Shown piece after piece: positions 16,572 to 26,612 of a stretch of 64,000 bases of DNA (positions are counted from its first letter, which is position 1; each line of letters begins with the position of its first letter). The DNA is taken from assembly GCA_013314735.1 (NCBI GenBank), contig JABUFD010000008.1:64001-128000 (forward strand), given 5' to 3'. The stretch comes from Anaerolineae bacterium. Lineage in GTDB: Bacteria; Chloroflexota; Anaerolineae; Anaerolineales; Anaerolineaceae. Under the pieces are notes generated by a model. The model was not told where the DNA came from. It was given only the letters and a program-made list of their open reading frames with translations, and ran no database searches. The position numbers were made by a program, and so were the translations under genes.

Positions 16572-18638
16572 TTATGCATCCGCCACGTTCGCCTTGTACA
16601 ATGGGCGGTAATCATTGACCCACACGCTGAGGAAGTGGCGCACCTTCAGGCGGTGCTGGTCATTGGTGAACACCGCGCCGATGTTCTCTTCGCCGGAGAG
16701 GAAAATTTCCGGCATCAGCCCGAAGCGCTCACCCACGTACACCGCCGGCGCCAGGCGCGGGTCGCATACCGCGGCCCAGTTGGTGGCATCGTCCCATTCC
16801 GGCACGGTGACCACATCGCCGGGTTCACCGCGCTGCTGGTTCTCGCTGTAGATGTTGGCGGCGCGTTCCAGGCTGGGGTACAGCAGGCGCATCGCCGCCA
16901 GCTGCAGGTCGCGCGGCACCAGCAGGTAGCGCGGGTTGATCGCCATCGCCGGGCCGCTGCCCCGCACCCCGGCGGCATTCTTCACCAGCATCGGCTGCTT
17001 GTACACCGACTGGCAGGCGGCTTCCCAGCTGTCGGCATCCAGCGCGGCCGTACCCAGGTTCTTGTGGCCGCCGGGATCGGTGACTTCGCCATCGTTGAAC
17101 AGCGCAGCCTCATCCGCCAGGGTGGGGCCGACCCCGCCATTGGCCGTGAACACTGCCGCCACCAGGGCCGAGATCTTGCGCAGCCCGGCGGAAGCCAGTT
17201 CGCGCGGGTAGGCGCGCAGCTTGTGGGTCTCGTCGCGGTCGATCAATTCCAGCGTGAGGGGGATATAACCGCCGTACTTGGTGAAGCTGGCGGTTTCGGG
17301 GCTGTCGCCGATGCTCAGCTCGGTGTAGGCGGCGCCTTCCGCCACGCTCGGTAGGCTGCCCACCGTGCCGACGAGGATACCGGTGACCTGGTTGAGGGTG
17401 TTAAAATGCTCCACGCGGCAGATGCGCTGCCACCAGTCGTAGCCGGCGCGCCCCAGCGCTTCCCAGGTATTAACCACGATCTTGTTCATCGCGTTCTTGA
17501 CCAGGCCGGAAAAATCGCTGGTGGTGGCCAGGCGCACGCGCTCGGGGTAGATGCCGCCGTGCAGGTCTTCATCACCGGTGAGGGCAAAATACAGCTCGCG
17601 GATGCCGGAAAGGCGCGCCGGGCGCACGTTTTGCAGGTGCGCCTCCCGCGGGACGCCGAACAGGTCATCCACGGCGGCCTGCAGCCGTTCCTCGCTGGTG
17701 AACTGGCTGTGGATGCGGGCCGGGCCCTGCACGGTACGGGCGGCGGTCAGCGCCGCCACCAGGGCGCGGCTGTCATCGATGGCGTCCTGCAGTTCCTGCG
17801 GTGAAAAGCTGCGCCCGCTGAATTGCTGGCGCAGGCGCTCGGCGGCGGGGACGGGCAGCTGCGCCGCCTGCAACGCGGTTTCCAGCAGGTACGGATGCAG
17901 GTCGTTGGCACTTTCCGGCTGGGCGGTTTGTGCCGGTGCGGTTTCCGGGCGGGGGAGGGGTTCGGTCATGGGGTCATTCTCCTTGCTTGGTTCGGGTGGG
18001 GTAGATGGATCAGACTGGAACGCGCGCAGGAATTGCCCCCCGCGCGCGGGATCAAACACGAGGTCAACAGAAAACACCTTGAGGATGCGCTCGACGGTAT
18101 TGCCCTGGGCGCTGAACAGCAAATCCGCCGAAAATCCGACACGCGGATGGTCCCCGAGCTCAGTCGAGGGGTGGTCCCCGACCGGTCCCTGAGCCTGCCT
18201 GTCCTGAGCCCCGTCGAAGGATCGAAGGGTCGAGGGGTGATCTCCACAGGAGGGGTGATCTCCGCAGGCGGGTGGATCGCCCAGCACGGCCTGCCCCAGT
18301 TCGCGCAGCACATTGGCGGCGGGGCCGAAGGGGTGCAGGCGCAGGCGGATGCCCTGGCGCGCCTCATCCCACTGCGGATCGCGGCAGTAGCCGGCCAGGT
18401 CGCGCAGGGATCGCCCCCCGGGGGCGCGGAACTGGTGGTCGAGGAAGGTTTCCACCTGCCCCCACAGCGCCAGCGATGCGCGCAGGACGGCGGCCGGGAA
18501 ATGCCAGCCGTTGCCCTCCCCGGCGCTGATCGCGAGGATCTCAAAGGTGCCGGTCTGTCCATCGGCGCTGCGCGCAAAAACCGCCTGGGCGGTGTGGATG
18601 GTTTCGCGGTGCGGGACGGTGTTCAGGGGTGTGCTCAT
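16572..18638 (-). CDS. Phage prohead protease-major capsid protein fusion
   Basis: 688 residues. The first ~210 resemble a phage head-maturation protease: FEILAISAGEGNGWHFPAAVL, His 68 in FLDHQF, and Ser 170 in VGFSADLLF followed by VERILKVFSVDLVFDPARGG. Residues 121-165 between them are repeat-derived (GDHPS units). After an acidic/Pro-rich scaffold-like linker, the last ~350 residues form an HK97-fold capsid-like domain related to Mu gpT-type heads: LYFALTGDEDL, GYDWWQRI, TGILVGTVGSLP, KYGGYIPLTLELIDRDETHKL, ALVAAVFTANGG and a C-terminal VNDYRPLYKANVADA. The start overlaps the preceding gene as ATGA, with AAGGA upstream. An N-terminal extension to 18719 is rejected. Confidence 0.78.
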   Translation of the reverse strand: MSTPLNTVPHRETIHTAQAVFARSADGQTGTFEILAISAGEGNGWHFPAAVLRASLALWGQVETFLDHQFRAPGGRSLRDLAGYCRDPQWDEARQGIRLRLHPFGPAANVLRELGQAVLGDPPACGDHPSCGDHPSTLRSFDGAQDRQAQGPVGDHPSTELGDHPRVGFSADLLFSAQGNTVERILKVFSVDLVFDPARGGQFLRAFQSDPSTPPEPSKENDPMTEPLPRPETAPAQTAQPESANDLHPYLLETALQAAQLPVPAAERLRQQFSGRSFSPQELQDAIDDSRALVAALTAARTVQGPARIHSQFTSEERLQAAVDDLFGVPREAHLQNVRPARLSGIRELYFALTGDEDLHGGIYPERVRLATTSDFSGLVKNAMNKIVVNTWEALGRAGYDWWQRICRVEHFNTLNQVTGILVGTVGSLPSVAEGAAYTELSIGDSPETASFTKYGGYIPLTLELIDRDETHKLRAYPRELASAGLRKISALVAAVFTANGGVGPTLADEAALFNDGEVTDPGGHKNLGTAALDADSWEAACQSVYKQPMLVKNAAGVRGSGPAMAINPRYLLVPRDLQLAAMRLLYPSLERAANIYSENQQRGEPGDVVTVPEWDDATNWAAVCDPRLAPAVYVGERFGLMPEIFLSGEENIGAVFTNDQHRLKVRHFLSVWVNDYRPLYKANVADA
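18125..18270 (-). repeat. Dispersed palindromic elements inside the protease-capsid gene
   Basis: On the plus strand: GATGGTCCCCGAGCTCAGTC, GAGGGGTGGTCCCCGACCGG, TCCCTGAGCCTGCCTGTCCTG, then repeats of GAGGGGTGATCTCC. These are the same modules as the intergenic clusters. They are translated as a GDHPSTLRSFDGAQDRQ-type insert between the two catalytic motifs of the protease. Confidence 0.8.
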
Positions 18639-18946
18639 GCTTTGGGTTCCTTGAGTTTCTTCAGGCGTTCCTTCAGGTCGCGCAAGGCGCTGTCGTCGCC
18701 CTCGGCGGCGGCGTTCCACAGCGCCTCCACCAGGTCATCGAGGTGGATGCCGGCCTTGAGGCGCGTTTCGCGTTCCTCGGCGCGCGGGTCTTTGGGGTCA
18801 TGCGCCGCGCGCAGGTCGGCGAAGGTCTGTTCCTCCTGCGGGGTGAGGGGGCGCTCAAAGCGTGCCCGTCCGAGGGCATCGAGGGAGATGATCGGCAGCC
18901 CGGCCGCCTCGCAGGTTTTGAAGAGTTTTTCGATGTTGAGGATCAA
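18635..18946 (-). CDS. Small helical phage-module protein
   Basis: 103 residues from a TTG start (18946) that has AAAGGAG 5 bases upstream; the reading frame is open further to 18967. It contains SLDALGRARFERPLTPQEEQ and a charged C-terminus (DDLVEALWNAAAEGDDSALRDLKERLKKLKEPKA), predicted helical. Its TGA overlaps the ATG of the protease-capsid gene, so both are translationally coupled. Function unknown. Confidence 0.6.
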   Translation of the reverse strand: MILNIEKLFKTCEAAGLPIISLDALGRARFERPLTPQEEQTFADLRAAHDPKDPRAEERETRLKAGIHLDDLVEALWNAAAEGDDSALRDLKERLKKLKEPKA

Positions 18947-18967
18947 GATGGCTCCTTTCACTGTCAC

Positions 18968-19225
18968 GCTCCCCGAGTTTTACACTGAGCAAGATCGAAG
19001 TGCTGTCGAGGGGAGAACTATTCATGGGCGCGAGGATGTCGCTTCGACAGGCTCAGCGACCGGTCGAAGCGACATCGCCGCGGGTAACTTGCGATCTCCC
19101 CTCGACGAGCTCGGGGAGCGTTAAACCGGTCGCTGCCCCTGTCGATCTTTTCTTAACCACGGATCAACACAGATTTCACGGATTGATTTCCCTTTCTCCG
19201 CGAAGATTCGTGAAATCCGCGGTTT
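18968..19225. repeat. Dispersed palindromic repeat cluster
   Basis: CGCTCCCCGAGTTTTACACT... CTTCGACAGGCTCAGCGACC ... CCTCGACGAGCTCGGGGAGC modules (18968-19125), then a single AACCACGGATCAACACAG ... TGAAATCCGCGGTTTC unit to 19225. No gene is seen here. Confidence 0.85.
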
Positions 19226-19253
19226 CTTGTTTCCGGTGCCGCAACCCTCCCCA

Positions 19254-20522
19254 TTAACACCACACCACCCCCGAGAGGATCGCCTTGTTGTACGTGCCCG
19301 TGCTGGTGGGGTGCGAATACTCGCAGATATTCAACTTCACCAGCCCCGGGCCGGCCAGGTTGTTGTACTGCACCGTCCCCTTGAAATTGACCCCCGAGGA
19401 CGATCCCAGCACCACGTTCCCGCCGATGCTGTCCACCCCGATCCCCACCCGCGCCGGGTCACCCGCCACCGAACCGCTCTGGTCGCCAAACAGCGACACC
19501 TGCAGCGGCGACTTGATCCCCAGCAGGAGGTTGACAAAGTTATTGCTGTCATCGTTCCAGGACCGCCAGGCGGCCGCGGCATAGGTGTGGGTGGTGCTGT
19601 CCACCTGGTAAAACAGGCGCGGGCAGGCGTTGAAGGCGTTCCACACAAAGCGGTTCTTTTCGGCATCGACCGCCATGCCGGAAGCCCCCACGCGCACCGA
19701 ACCGAGGTACAGTTGGAGCGGATCGGACGCCAGCACCCAGCGCCCATCGAGGGCGGCCAGCGGGGCGGCGCGCACGGTATCACTGCTCCACGCCTGGGCG
19801 GTAAGCGCCAGCGCGCTCCCGTTCCAGTGCGCGAACAGGTCATAATTGGTATTGGCAGTGGCTGGCAGCCCCAGTGAAAGCTCCGTGAGCAGGTGGCTGC
19901 GCCAGCCGGCGCCGGGGGCATAGGTCTGGAGCACATCGGAGTTGAAGGGGGTGTAATACACCGTCCCGCCGGCGCGGTCAGTGGTGGGCAGGGGTTCGCC
20001 GCTTTGCAGGCACAGGCGCCCGCCGCACAGGCTGGCGGGGGTAAAGTTGAGCGCGCGCAGCAGGTCGGCGCGGCGGGCGAGCACGATCGAATCGGCGGCG
20101 ATGGCGCTGCCGTCCCACCAGCACGACCCAAGCAGGCGCTGCCCGGCGGCGGGGGTGGGGCTGGTGTTGGCGGCCAGGGTAAAGCCCGTCGAACCCGCGT
20201 TGCGCTGGGCAAACACGTACCACGCCGCCGCCGCACCCGAAGGCGCGGACGCCGCAGGCAGGTCCACATTGGCGCTGGCACGGCAAAAGCCGCCGTCGAT
20301 CACCACCGCCACCGCTTCGCCGGGCGAGGCCACCACCCGCAGGCGGTTGGAACCCAGCAGGGACAGGTTGAGGTTGTGGCTGTAGCCCGCCAGCAGGGTG
20401 GCAAGCGGCACGGCATCGGCGGGGTCAAAGCCGCCGTAGAGGGCATCGAGCCGCAGGGTATTGTAGTGCGCCGCCGCGGTGGGCTGCCCGGCGGAAACCG
20501 CGCTGGAAAGGGGTTCGGTCAT
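19254..20522 (-). CDS. Phage tail/receptor-binding-like structural protein
   Basis: 422 residues starting MTEPLSSAVSAGQPTAAAHY, with GAGGAA 7 bases before the ATG. Predicted almost entirely beta, Ala/Gly/Ser/Thr-rich, with Trp/Tyr patches (RSWNDDSNNFVNLLLG). The C-terminal third (CPRLFYQVDSTTHTYAAAAW...) resembles accessory structural proteins in phage clusters. No catalytic motif is visible. It is the first gene of the minus-strand phage module and lies 55 bases downstream of an 18-bp element that also precedes the plus-strand packaging module. Confidence 0.6.
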   Translation of the reverse strand: MTEPLSSAVSAGQPTAAAHYNTLRLDALYGGFDPADAVPLATLLAGYSHNLNLSLLGSNRLRVVASPGEAVAVVIDGGFCRASANVDLPAASAPSGAAAAWYVFAQRNAGSTGFTLAANTSPTPAAGQRLLGSCWWDGSAIAADSIVLARRADLLRALNFTPASLCGGRLCLQSGEPLPTTDRAGGTVYYTPFNSDVLQTYAPGAGWRSHLLTELSLGLPATANTNYDLFAHWNGSALALTAQAWSSDTVRAAPLAALDGRWVLASDPLQLYLGSVRVGASGMAVDAEKNRFVWNAFNACPRLFYQVDSTTHTYAAAAWRSWNDDSNNFVNLLLGIKSPLQVSLFGDQSGSVAGDPARVGIGVDSIGGNVVLGSSSGVNFKGTVQYNNLAGPGLVKLNICEYSHPTSTGTYNKAILSGVVWC

Positions 20523-20576
20523 CAGGGGATTCCTCGGCAATTCAGGGTAACCGGATTAGAAATTTTGTTCTACGTG

Positions 20577-20594
20577 TTCCGATTAAACCAGAAC
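20577..20594 (-). promoter_or_regulatory. Shared upstream element of the head module
   Basis: TTCCGATTAAACCAGAAC on the plus strand; its exact reverse complement occurs at 28738-28755 upstream of the packaging module. Both face their module at 55-145 bases from the first start codon. Flanking GC-rich DNA is partly similar. It is possibly a promoter or regulator site. Confidence 0.55.
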
Positions 20595-20786
20595 CGCCCC
20601 GCCGCTACAAGCTGTTGCTTTATCGCATCTGTACCGCAGCAATTGGCAAAAACCATTGTTCAAAGGTGCAGGCGGCGAAACCGGTACACGTTTCCCGTGC
20701 CGCAACCCAACCCCCGACCGCTTGACCCAGGGTGTATCATTGAATTAACCCAATCGATTCCACCCGGGAATCGGAAGGAGGTGCTT

Positions 20787-21104
20787 ATGCCCAAAACCAC
20801 CCCCGGCAAATGGTCCCTGATCCTGATCATCCTCATGCCGCTCCTGTTCGCGGCCGGTACATCCCTCGCCGATACGCTGTATGCCGCCGTCCCCGCCGGC
20901 GACACAATCCTGGCAGACATCGCCGCCCGCCCGGCGCTGGCACTGACGATGCTGGCGGGCTTCGCCTGCGGCATTGCCGCCTGTGTCACCGGCCTGCTGG
21001 CGATCCTCCGGCGCAAGGAACGCGCCTGGCTGGTGTACCTCTCCACCCTGCTTGGCGCAGGGGTGATCGTATTCCTGGTGCTGGAATTCGCCTTCCCTGA
21101 ATGA
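20787..21104 (+). CDS. Small membrane protein of unknown function
   Basis: 105 residues with a very good ribosome site (GGAAGGAGG, 6 bases from the ATG). Three hydrophobic helices: LILIILMPLLFAAGTSLA, ALALTMLAGFACGIAACVTGLLAIL and WLVYLSTLLGAGVIVFLVLEFAF. The RRKER turn places a loop in the cytoplasm. No family recognised. A TGTATCATTGAA box near 20735 could be its promoter. The longer frame reaching back to 19893 is antisense to the tail-like gene and is rejected. Confidence 0.75.
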   Translation: MPKTTPGKWSLILIILMPLLFAAGTSLADTLYAAVPAGDTILADIAARPALALTMLAGFACGIAACVTGLLAILRRKERAWLVYLSTLLGAGVIVFLVLEFAFPE

Positions 21105-21290
21105 CGGACTTCGTCCGTCAAATGGGAGAAAGCGGCTGCACCGCTTTCTCCATGAACGTTGGTTATTCTGTTGTCGTAATCATCCGGTTGGCCGTCGAAT
21201 GACGGGCGAAACCCGTCAAAGGGGAGAACGAATGACGGACTGCGTCCGTCAAATGGGAGAAAGCGGCTGCCCGCTTTCTCCAGGGCTTGT
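21102..21290. repeat. Paired hairpins, two copies, between convergent genes
   Basis: TGACGGACTTCGTCCGTCA (21102-21120) and GGAGAAAGCGGCTGCACCGC TTTCTCC (21125-21151) recur as TGACGGACTGCGTCCGTCA (21229-21247) and GGAGAAAGCGGCTGCCCGCT TTCTCC (from 21252), with GACGGGCGAAACCCGTC between them. They lie between two convergent genes and probably act as terminators. Confidence 0.75.
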
Positions 21291-21292
21291 GG

Positions 21293-23899
21293 TTATTCGG
21301 TGATTACAATCGTTCGATACGCGGTCCAGCGCCCGAAGTTGCGGCCATTCTTGGCCCGCACGTGCCATTTGTAGGTGATACCGGGTTCAAGGATGCCGTC
21401 GTCGATCGTCCACACACAGGAATCGCCGTCGGTGCAATACGTGGCATCACTCACCAGGTAGTTGCCCACCAGGGTATCATCCGGCAGGCGCAGCTGGAAC
21501 AGGTACATCGTCGCACCGGTGATCTCACCCCATTCGAAGGTCGGGGGGGAGTCCGCCGTGCTGTACCCATCCGCCGGGCTGATCTGCCAGGTGCGTTCGA
21601 GGGGCGTATAGGTGAACATCCGTGTTTCCGACCACGGGCCCTCGATGCCGTTGCTGACCGTGCGCACGCGCCAGTCATAATCGCCATACGCGCTGCCCAG
21701 GTCCATCGTGTTCGGGATGCGGAATTCGCAATAGGTGACGGCATCGCATTCCGGGTTCTTCTGCCATTCGCCGATGAGGGTGTCAGACGGGTCATAGAAT
21801 TCGATCTTGTAACTGGTGGCGTCTGCATCATAATACCATTTGAAGGTCGGCCGTCCGCCGTAGACGGCTGCATCCACGCCCGGGGAACGTAACAGGGTTT
21901 GTTGGGGAGTAATATTAAACACGTTATAAGTTGACCAATCCCCTACATACTCACCGACGCTTCCTGCAACATGCCATTTGTATTGTCCAGTGGAGAGTTC
22001 TTCCTCTATTGTGATGGAACAAATTGCCACTGTGCAATACGTGCCTGATTCATAGATGTTTTTATATACCAGACTATTATCATTGTTATTTTTTATCTCC
22101 ACCACATATTGGGAAGCACCATCCAACGGTGCCCACGAATAAGTAACCACGCCATCAACCAACTCGCTATCCTCTTCTGGTGCTACCAGATTTGGTGACG
22201 AAAGTTGAAAATCGACAGAGAAGGAATTCACATCACTCAAATAGCCATATGAATGATCACCCTCGTGTCCTAACACAGCCCACATATACTCTTTTCCAGG
22301 TTCCAATGGCTCCTCAACAGTGATTGTACATACTTCATCGGCACAAATTTCTGACGCTGCATATTGCGCCAGCAAGATCTGAATGTTTGGGTCAACCATT
22401 TCTACAATGATGGAATAACTATCCGCAAATTCAACAACTTCCCAGGTGTAACTCACCTGGGGTACAACCACAACCTCCCCATCTGCTGGGCCAATCAATT
22501 GTGGTGACGGCACATAAGCAGCCGTAAAACTCCACGGCTCACTAACTTCACTAATTGCTCCTTCCCCTTCTGCAAGCACATGCCAGTACCATAGACCAGT
22601 GTGTATTTCCTCTGGGAATAAGTAGGACGATTCAGATACTGTTACTTGATATTTGAAAGAATCAGACGCATCATCACTATACAAAAGCACATAACTGGTT
22701 GCGCCATCTACATCCTCCCAGTCGAGGAAAACTGCCTGGGGGGGAACATAATGCGCGCCATTAAATGGTGCTCTGTGAACAGGTGTATCCAGCACACATT
22801 TTTTCCCTGCATCCCGAATCTGCCAGGCATCATTATCAATCATGTTGGTTCGCGCAATCTCACCTTCACAATAATAACTATTCCCCCCACTGAAGCTAAC
22901 GCCACTTTGCAAATCTTGTTGTGCCCATCCAATCAGCAGCGCATCATAATTTTCAGTAGATAATTGGATATTTTCAAACATGCGGTCAGCTGATGTTAAC
23001 GAACCGACATCCCACTGACCGAGGTCTTGATCGAAATGATCTGCTCTAAAAAACATATCTGTCATATCTGCAACGTTGGAAGTATCCCAATTGCCAATAT
23101 CTTGATTGAATAAAATCGCGCTTGAAAACATTTCACGCATGTTGGTAACGTTTGCTGTATTCCAGGTGCTGATATCCTGATTGAATACCGTTCCTGAGAA
23201 CATTCCCCACATATTGGTTACGTTTGAAGTATCCCAGGCACCAATGTTTTGATCAAAACTTTCAGCAAGATAGAACATACCGGACATATCGGTTACGTTA
23301 GATGTGTCCCAGGCACTGATATCTTGATTGAATGTCCTGGCTTGATGGAACATAAAACTCATATCTGTAATGGTCGATGTTTGCCAATGACCAATGTCAG
23401 CATCCAAATTAGAAGCACCTACGAACATCCCTCTCATGCTTGTAACATTGCTTAAGTCTGGACGATCAGTGGCGTTGATCGTCATATTTTTACAACCATA
23501 AAAAGCTTCTTCCATTGATGTCCATTTTCCTGTACCCCACTGATCTACTGAAATGATATCCCATTCACTTATCCCCAAACCAAAGTAAATGCGAGGAAAA
23601 CCTGTACCATCACCAACATTATCTTGAATTCGAATTGTATGTTCACCAGAGGCACTATAAGTACATTGATAACCAGAAGTCCGACCAGAAGCTTCGTTAG
23701 TACCATCATTATCGCAATCCACATTGTAGTTATATGTTTCGCCATGATAAATCGGAATGACAAAAGAACTACCTGTGATGGTAATTACAAAATCATCCGC
23801 AGAACCACTCGCTTCTTCAGCATTGACCGGTCCTTGAACAGTCACAATTAGAATGATCAAAATAAATACACCTAAAATTTGCCACCTGAGTTGTTTCAT
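21293..23899 (-). CDS. Secreted surface protein with DUF285 (BspA-like) repeats and Fn3-like domains
   Basis: 868 residues with an N-terminal signal segment ([23 protein letters not shown]). The first ~340 residues contain the 25-residue DUF285 repeats ([25 protein letters not shown] and similar), a leucine-rich-like module of surface proteins. The remainder is a series of beta-sandwich domains with paired Cys ([26 protein letters not shown]) and Trp/Tyr-rich strands ([26 protein letters not shown] at the end). The ATG at 23899 has CAGGAG 8 bases upstream. The last ~205 residues are nearly identical to the end of the neighbouring gene. Upstream DNA to 24177 is AT-rich and empty. Confidence 0.85.
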   Translation of the reverse strand: MKQLRWQILGVFILIILIVTVQGPVNAEEASGSADDFVITITGSSFVIPIYHGETYNYNVDCDNDGTNEASGRTSGYQCTYSASGEHTIRIQDNVGDGTGFPRIYFGLGISEWDIISVDQWGTGKWTSMEEAFYGCKNMTINATDRPDLSNVTSMRGMFVGASNLDADIGHWQTSTITDMSFMFHQARTFNQDISAWDTSNVTDMSGMFYLAESFDQNIGAWDTSNVTNMWGMFSGTVFNQDISTWNTANVTNMREMFSSAILFNQDIGNWDTSNVADMTDMFFRADHFDQDLGQWDVGSLTSADRMFENIQLSTENYDALLIGWAQQDLQSGVSFSGGNSYYCEGEIARTNMIDNDAWQIRDAGKKCVLDTPVHRAPFNGAHYVPPQAVFLDWEDVDGATSYVLLYSDDASDSFKYQVTVSESSYLFPEEIHTGLWYWHVLAEGEGAISEVSEPWSFTAAYVPSPQLIGPADGEVVVVPQVSYTWEVVEFADSYSIIVEMVDPNIQILLAQYAASEICADEVCTITVEEPLEPGKEYMWAVLGHEGDHSYGYLSDVNSFSVDFQLSSPNLVAPEEDSELVDGVVTYSWAPLDGASQYVVEIKNNNDNSLVYKNIYESGTYCTVAICSITIEEELSTGQYKWHVAGSVGEYVGDWSTYNVFNITPQQTLLRSPGVDAAVYGGRPTFKWYYDADATSYKIEFYDPSDTLIGEWQKNPECDAVTYCEFRIPNTMDLGSAYGDYDWRVRTVSNGIEGPWSETRMFTYTPLERTWQISPADGYSTADSPPTFEWGEITGATMYLFQLRLPDDTLVGNYLVSDATYCTDGDSCVWTIDDGILEPGITYKWHVRAKNGRNFGRWTAYRTIVITE

Positions 23900-24177
23900 T
23901 TGTTCTACTCCTGTCAATTCAATTCCCACTTACTGCAGAAGTCTTGCGCTGTTCGATCCCCTGCGCGGTCGATGGGTTTGATAAACCATTGATGTAGCTT
24001 TGATTATAACCGACTACAAAAAACAACGGTCATCAACCCTCCATTCACCTGCACCAGCACTTTATATTTCCCCCACCTATCAAATGGAACATCATCATTA
24101 CCAAACCGTGTTGGTGAAGAACAATGCCCCTGCCCATGCTATTGGCGGGGAACCGCTGAAAAATGGGAGAACAAGGA

Positions 24178-24293
24178 GGCTGTCCCAAAAGTCACCTTGA
24201 AAACTATCGAACCGCCATATCTGGCGGTTCGATTCATTATTTAATCCCAGATGTAGGTGCGCGGCTCAGCCGCGCTGGACTTTTGGGACAGCC
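24178..24293. mobile_element. 116-bp MITE-like element with 16-bp terminal inverted repeats
   Basis: GGCTGTCCCAAAAGTC (24178-24193) and its exact complement GACTTTTGGGACAGCC (24278-24293) bound a 116-bp segment without coding capacity. Inside is a perfect hairpin TCGAACCGCCA / TGGCGGTTCGA. The ends resemble those of several IS families, as in non-autonomous miniature elements. No clear target duplication is seen. Confidence 0.75.
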
Positions 24294-24305
24294 CCAGAAC
24301 GCTGC

Positions 24306-26612
24306 TTATTCGGTAATTGTGATGGTTCTATACGCGGTCCACCGACCAAAGTTTCTGCCGTTCTTGGCCCGCACGTGCCATTTGTAGGTCACGCCGGGTT
24401 CAAGGATGCCGTCGTCGATCGTCCACACACAGGAATCGCCGTCGGTGCAGTAGGTGGCGTCACTTACCAGAATGTTGCGCACCAGGCTGTCATCCGGCAG
24501 GCGCAGCTGGAACAGGTACATCGTCGCGCCGGTGATCTCACCCCATTCAAAGGTCGGGGTGGTGTCGGATGTCGTGAACCCATCCGCCGGGCTGATCTGC
24601 CAGGTGCGTTCGAGGGGCGTATAGGTGAACATCCGTGTTTCCGACCACGGCCCTTCGATGCCGTTGCTGACCGTGCGCACGCGCCAGTCATAATCGCCAT
24701 ACGCGCTGCCCAGGTCCATTGTGTTCGGGATGCGGAATTCGCAATAGGTGACGGCATCACACACCGGGTTCTTCTGCCATTCCCCGATCAGGGTATCGGA
24801 CGGGTCATAGAATTCGATCTTGTAGCTGGTGGCGTCCGCATCGTAATACCATTTGAAGGTCGGCCGTCCGCCGTAGACGGCTGCGTCCACGCCCGGGGAA
24901 CGCAGGCGGGTGGCTGGCGGGGTGACGGTGAAGGTGTTGTAGGCGGACCAGGTGCCGCCGGAGATGGCCGAAGTGCCGATCACATGCCATTTGTAGCGGT
25001 CGACACCCAGCGTCAGGGTGGCCGGCAGGGTGCAGGTGTAGGCATCGCACACATCCGCCGCATCGATTTCCTGGGAATGAACCACCGCATTATCAGAGAC
25101 CTTCTTCACTTCAAAGGTATACCTGTCCGCATGCGGCGCGGTGCGCCAGGTGAAGACGCTCGGGGCATCCGAATCCTCACTGTTGTCCGCCGGGGTTTCG
25201 GGCACCGGCGCATCCAGCGGCTGCAAGGCGAGGTCAATAATGAATCCCCGTCCGCCAAACAGCCAGGATACACCATCCACCAGGTTCTGGGCGTAACTTT
25301 CAAAAGTGATAAATTGCCCATCCGCTGACATACTGGATGATCCCCAGGAATCACCACCGGGAGGGCTGCCATCGAAGGTCTTTGAAATCAACCGCAGATT
25401 ATCATTGACCAGGTCGTACACAAACACATCGCTCAACCCCCCACTGAGATCTTCTGCCACCAGGTTACTCGCCACACTTCCAAACATAGCATATCGGCTG
25501 TCTGCGCTGAATGCTCCGCCCCATTGCGACGTACTATTGCCGATGCTGCCGTCACTGTTCGATTTGGAAACCAGCGTGATCGTACCTCCAACACGGTCGT
25601 AGATGAAGATATCCTTTTCATCATTGGTATCTCCTGCAACCAGGTTGTTTGCATCCGTATGGAACATTACATAATTTCCATCCGGACTGATCGCCATGAA
25701 CTGGGAATTCCCATTTCCCTGGGTGCCATCATTGGTTTTGGAAGCAAGTACGACAGTCCCGGTGTTTCGGTCAATCACAAACACATCCCCCTTGCCGTTA
25801 TTATCTCCGGGGATGATGTCGGTTGCATTGGTGCTGAAACCAACATAGCGACCATCCGCGCTGAATCCGGCACTGCCGATCCGAGCATTGGCAGGACTGC
25901 CGTCATGGGTTACTGCCACCAATTCGGTCGTCTCTGTCACCGTATCATACACAAACACATCAGATTGATTGTTGGCATCCCCCGCAACCAGGTTGCTGGC
26001 ATCACTGACAAAACCGATATAGCGATCGCTGCCAAACAATTGCCCACCGTAGGTGTCTTGATTCGCAGGACTGCCGTCGTAACCATCCGTGACCAGGGTG
26101 ACGGCATCTGTCTGCCGGTCGATCCAGTAGAGGTTGGCGTATGGACCCGTTGCATTCACAGTCTCGGTGTTGGGGACAGCCGGTGTGGGAACAACAGAAC
26201 CGGGCAGGTTCGTTGCCCGGCTGGAAATGACAACATAGCGCCCAGTATCATCGAGATCGGAGCAATAGGAATCGTCATTGCCGGCGTCGCCACTGCTGTT
26301 CTTTGACACAACTTCAATCGTTTCACCGGTCAGGTTAACCAGATAGCATTGGTCCTTGTCGTTGGTATCTTGCGCAACAAGGTTGGTTGCTGCACTGTTG
26401 AAAATGGCATACGTGCCATCCGCATTGATCACGGGATTATTGACATCGTCATTGCTGATTTCGCCGGACGCAGAATGCGTGAAAAGCCGGGTGAACCCGG
26501 TTTCGATCACCACATTCACAGCCTCCGCCTGGAGGCTCCCGCGCGGAAACAGCAACAGGACAGCCATTACCAACGCCGCAGCGGACAACATACGGAAAAT
26601 CGTTCGTTTCAT
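24306..26612 (-). CDS. Secreted beta-propeller (TolB-like) protein with Fn3-like C-terminus
   Basis: 768 residues with a signal peptide (MKRTIFRMLSAAALVMAVLLLFPRGSLQA). Residues ~45-450 carry about seven TolB/WD40-like repeats (FSADGRYVGFSTNATDIIPG; SPDGNYVMFHTDANNLVAGD). Residues ~465-565 are one Fn3-like domain, and the last ~205 residues are two cassettes almost identical to those ending the neighbouring gene ([20 protein letters not shown] ... TAYRTITITE). No anchor is visible. AGGAG (CAAAGGAGTGAAAC) precedes the ATG. The two genes probably arose by duplication of the cassette. Confidence 0.85.
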   Translation of the reverse strand: MKRTIFRMLSAAALVMAVLLLFPRGSLQAEAVNVVIETGFTRLFTHSASGEISNDDVNNPVINADGTYAIFNSAATNLVAQDTNDKDQCYLVNLTGETIEVVSKNSSGDAGNDDSYCSDLDDTGRYVVISSRATNLPGSVVPTPAVPNTETVNATGPYANLYWIDRQTDAVTLVTDGYDGSPANQDTYGGQLFGSDRYIGFVSDASNLVAGDANNQSDVFVYDTVTETTELVAVTHDGSPANARIGSAGFSADGRYVGFSTNATDIIPGDNNGKGDVFVIDRNTGTVVLASKTNDGTQGNGNSQFMAISPDGNYVMFHTDANNLVAGDTNDEKDIFIYDRVGGTITLVSKSNSDGSIGNSTSQWGGAFSADSRYAMFGSVASNLVAEDLSGGLSDVFVYDLVNDNLRLISKTFDGSPPGGDSWGSSSMSADGQFITFESYAQNLVDGVSWLFGGRGFIIDLALQPLDAPVPETPADNSEDSDAPSVFTWRTAPHADRYTFEVKKVSDNAVVHSQEIDAADVCDAYTCTLPATLTLGVDRYKWHVIGTSAISGGTWSAYNTFTVTPPATRLRSPGVDAAVYGGRPTFKWYYDADATSYKIEFYDPSDTLIGEWQKNPVCDAVTYCEFRIPNTMDLGSAYGDYDWRVRTVSNGIEGPWSETRMFTYTPLERTWQISPADGFTTSDTTPTFEWGEITGATMYLFQLRLPDDSLVRNILVSDATYCTDGDSCVWTIDDGILEPGVTYKWHVRAKNGRNFGRWTAYRTITITE

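Noticed and set aside
19893-20786. N-terminal extension of the small membrane protein at 20787
   Set aside because: It is antisense to the tail-like gene; the strong GGAAGGAGG fits the ATG at 20787 instead.
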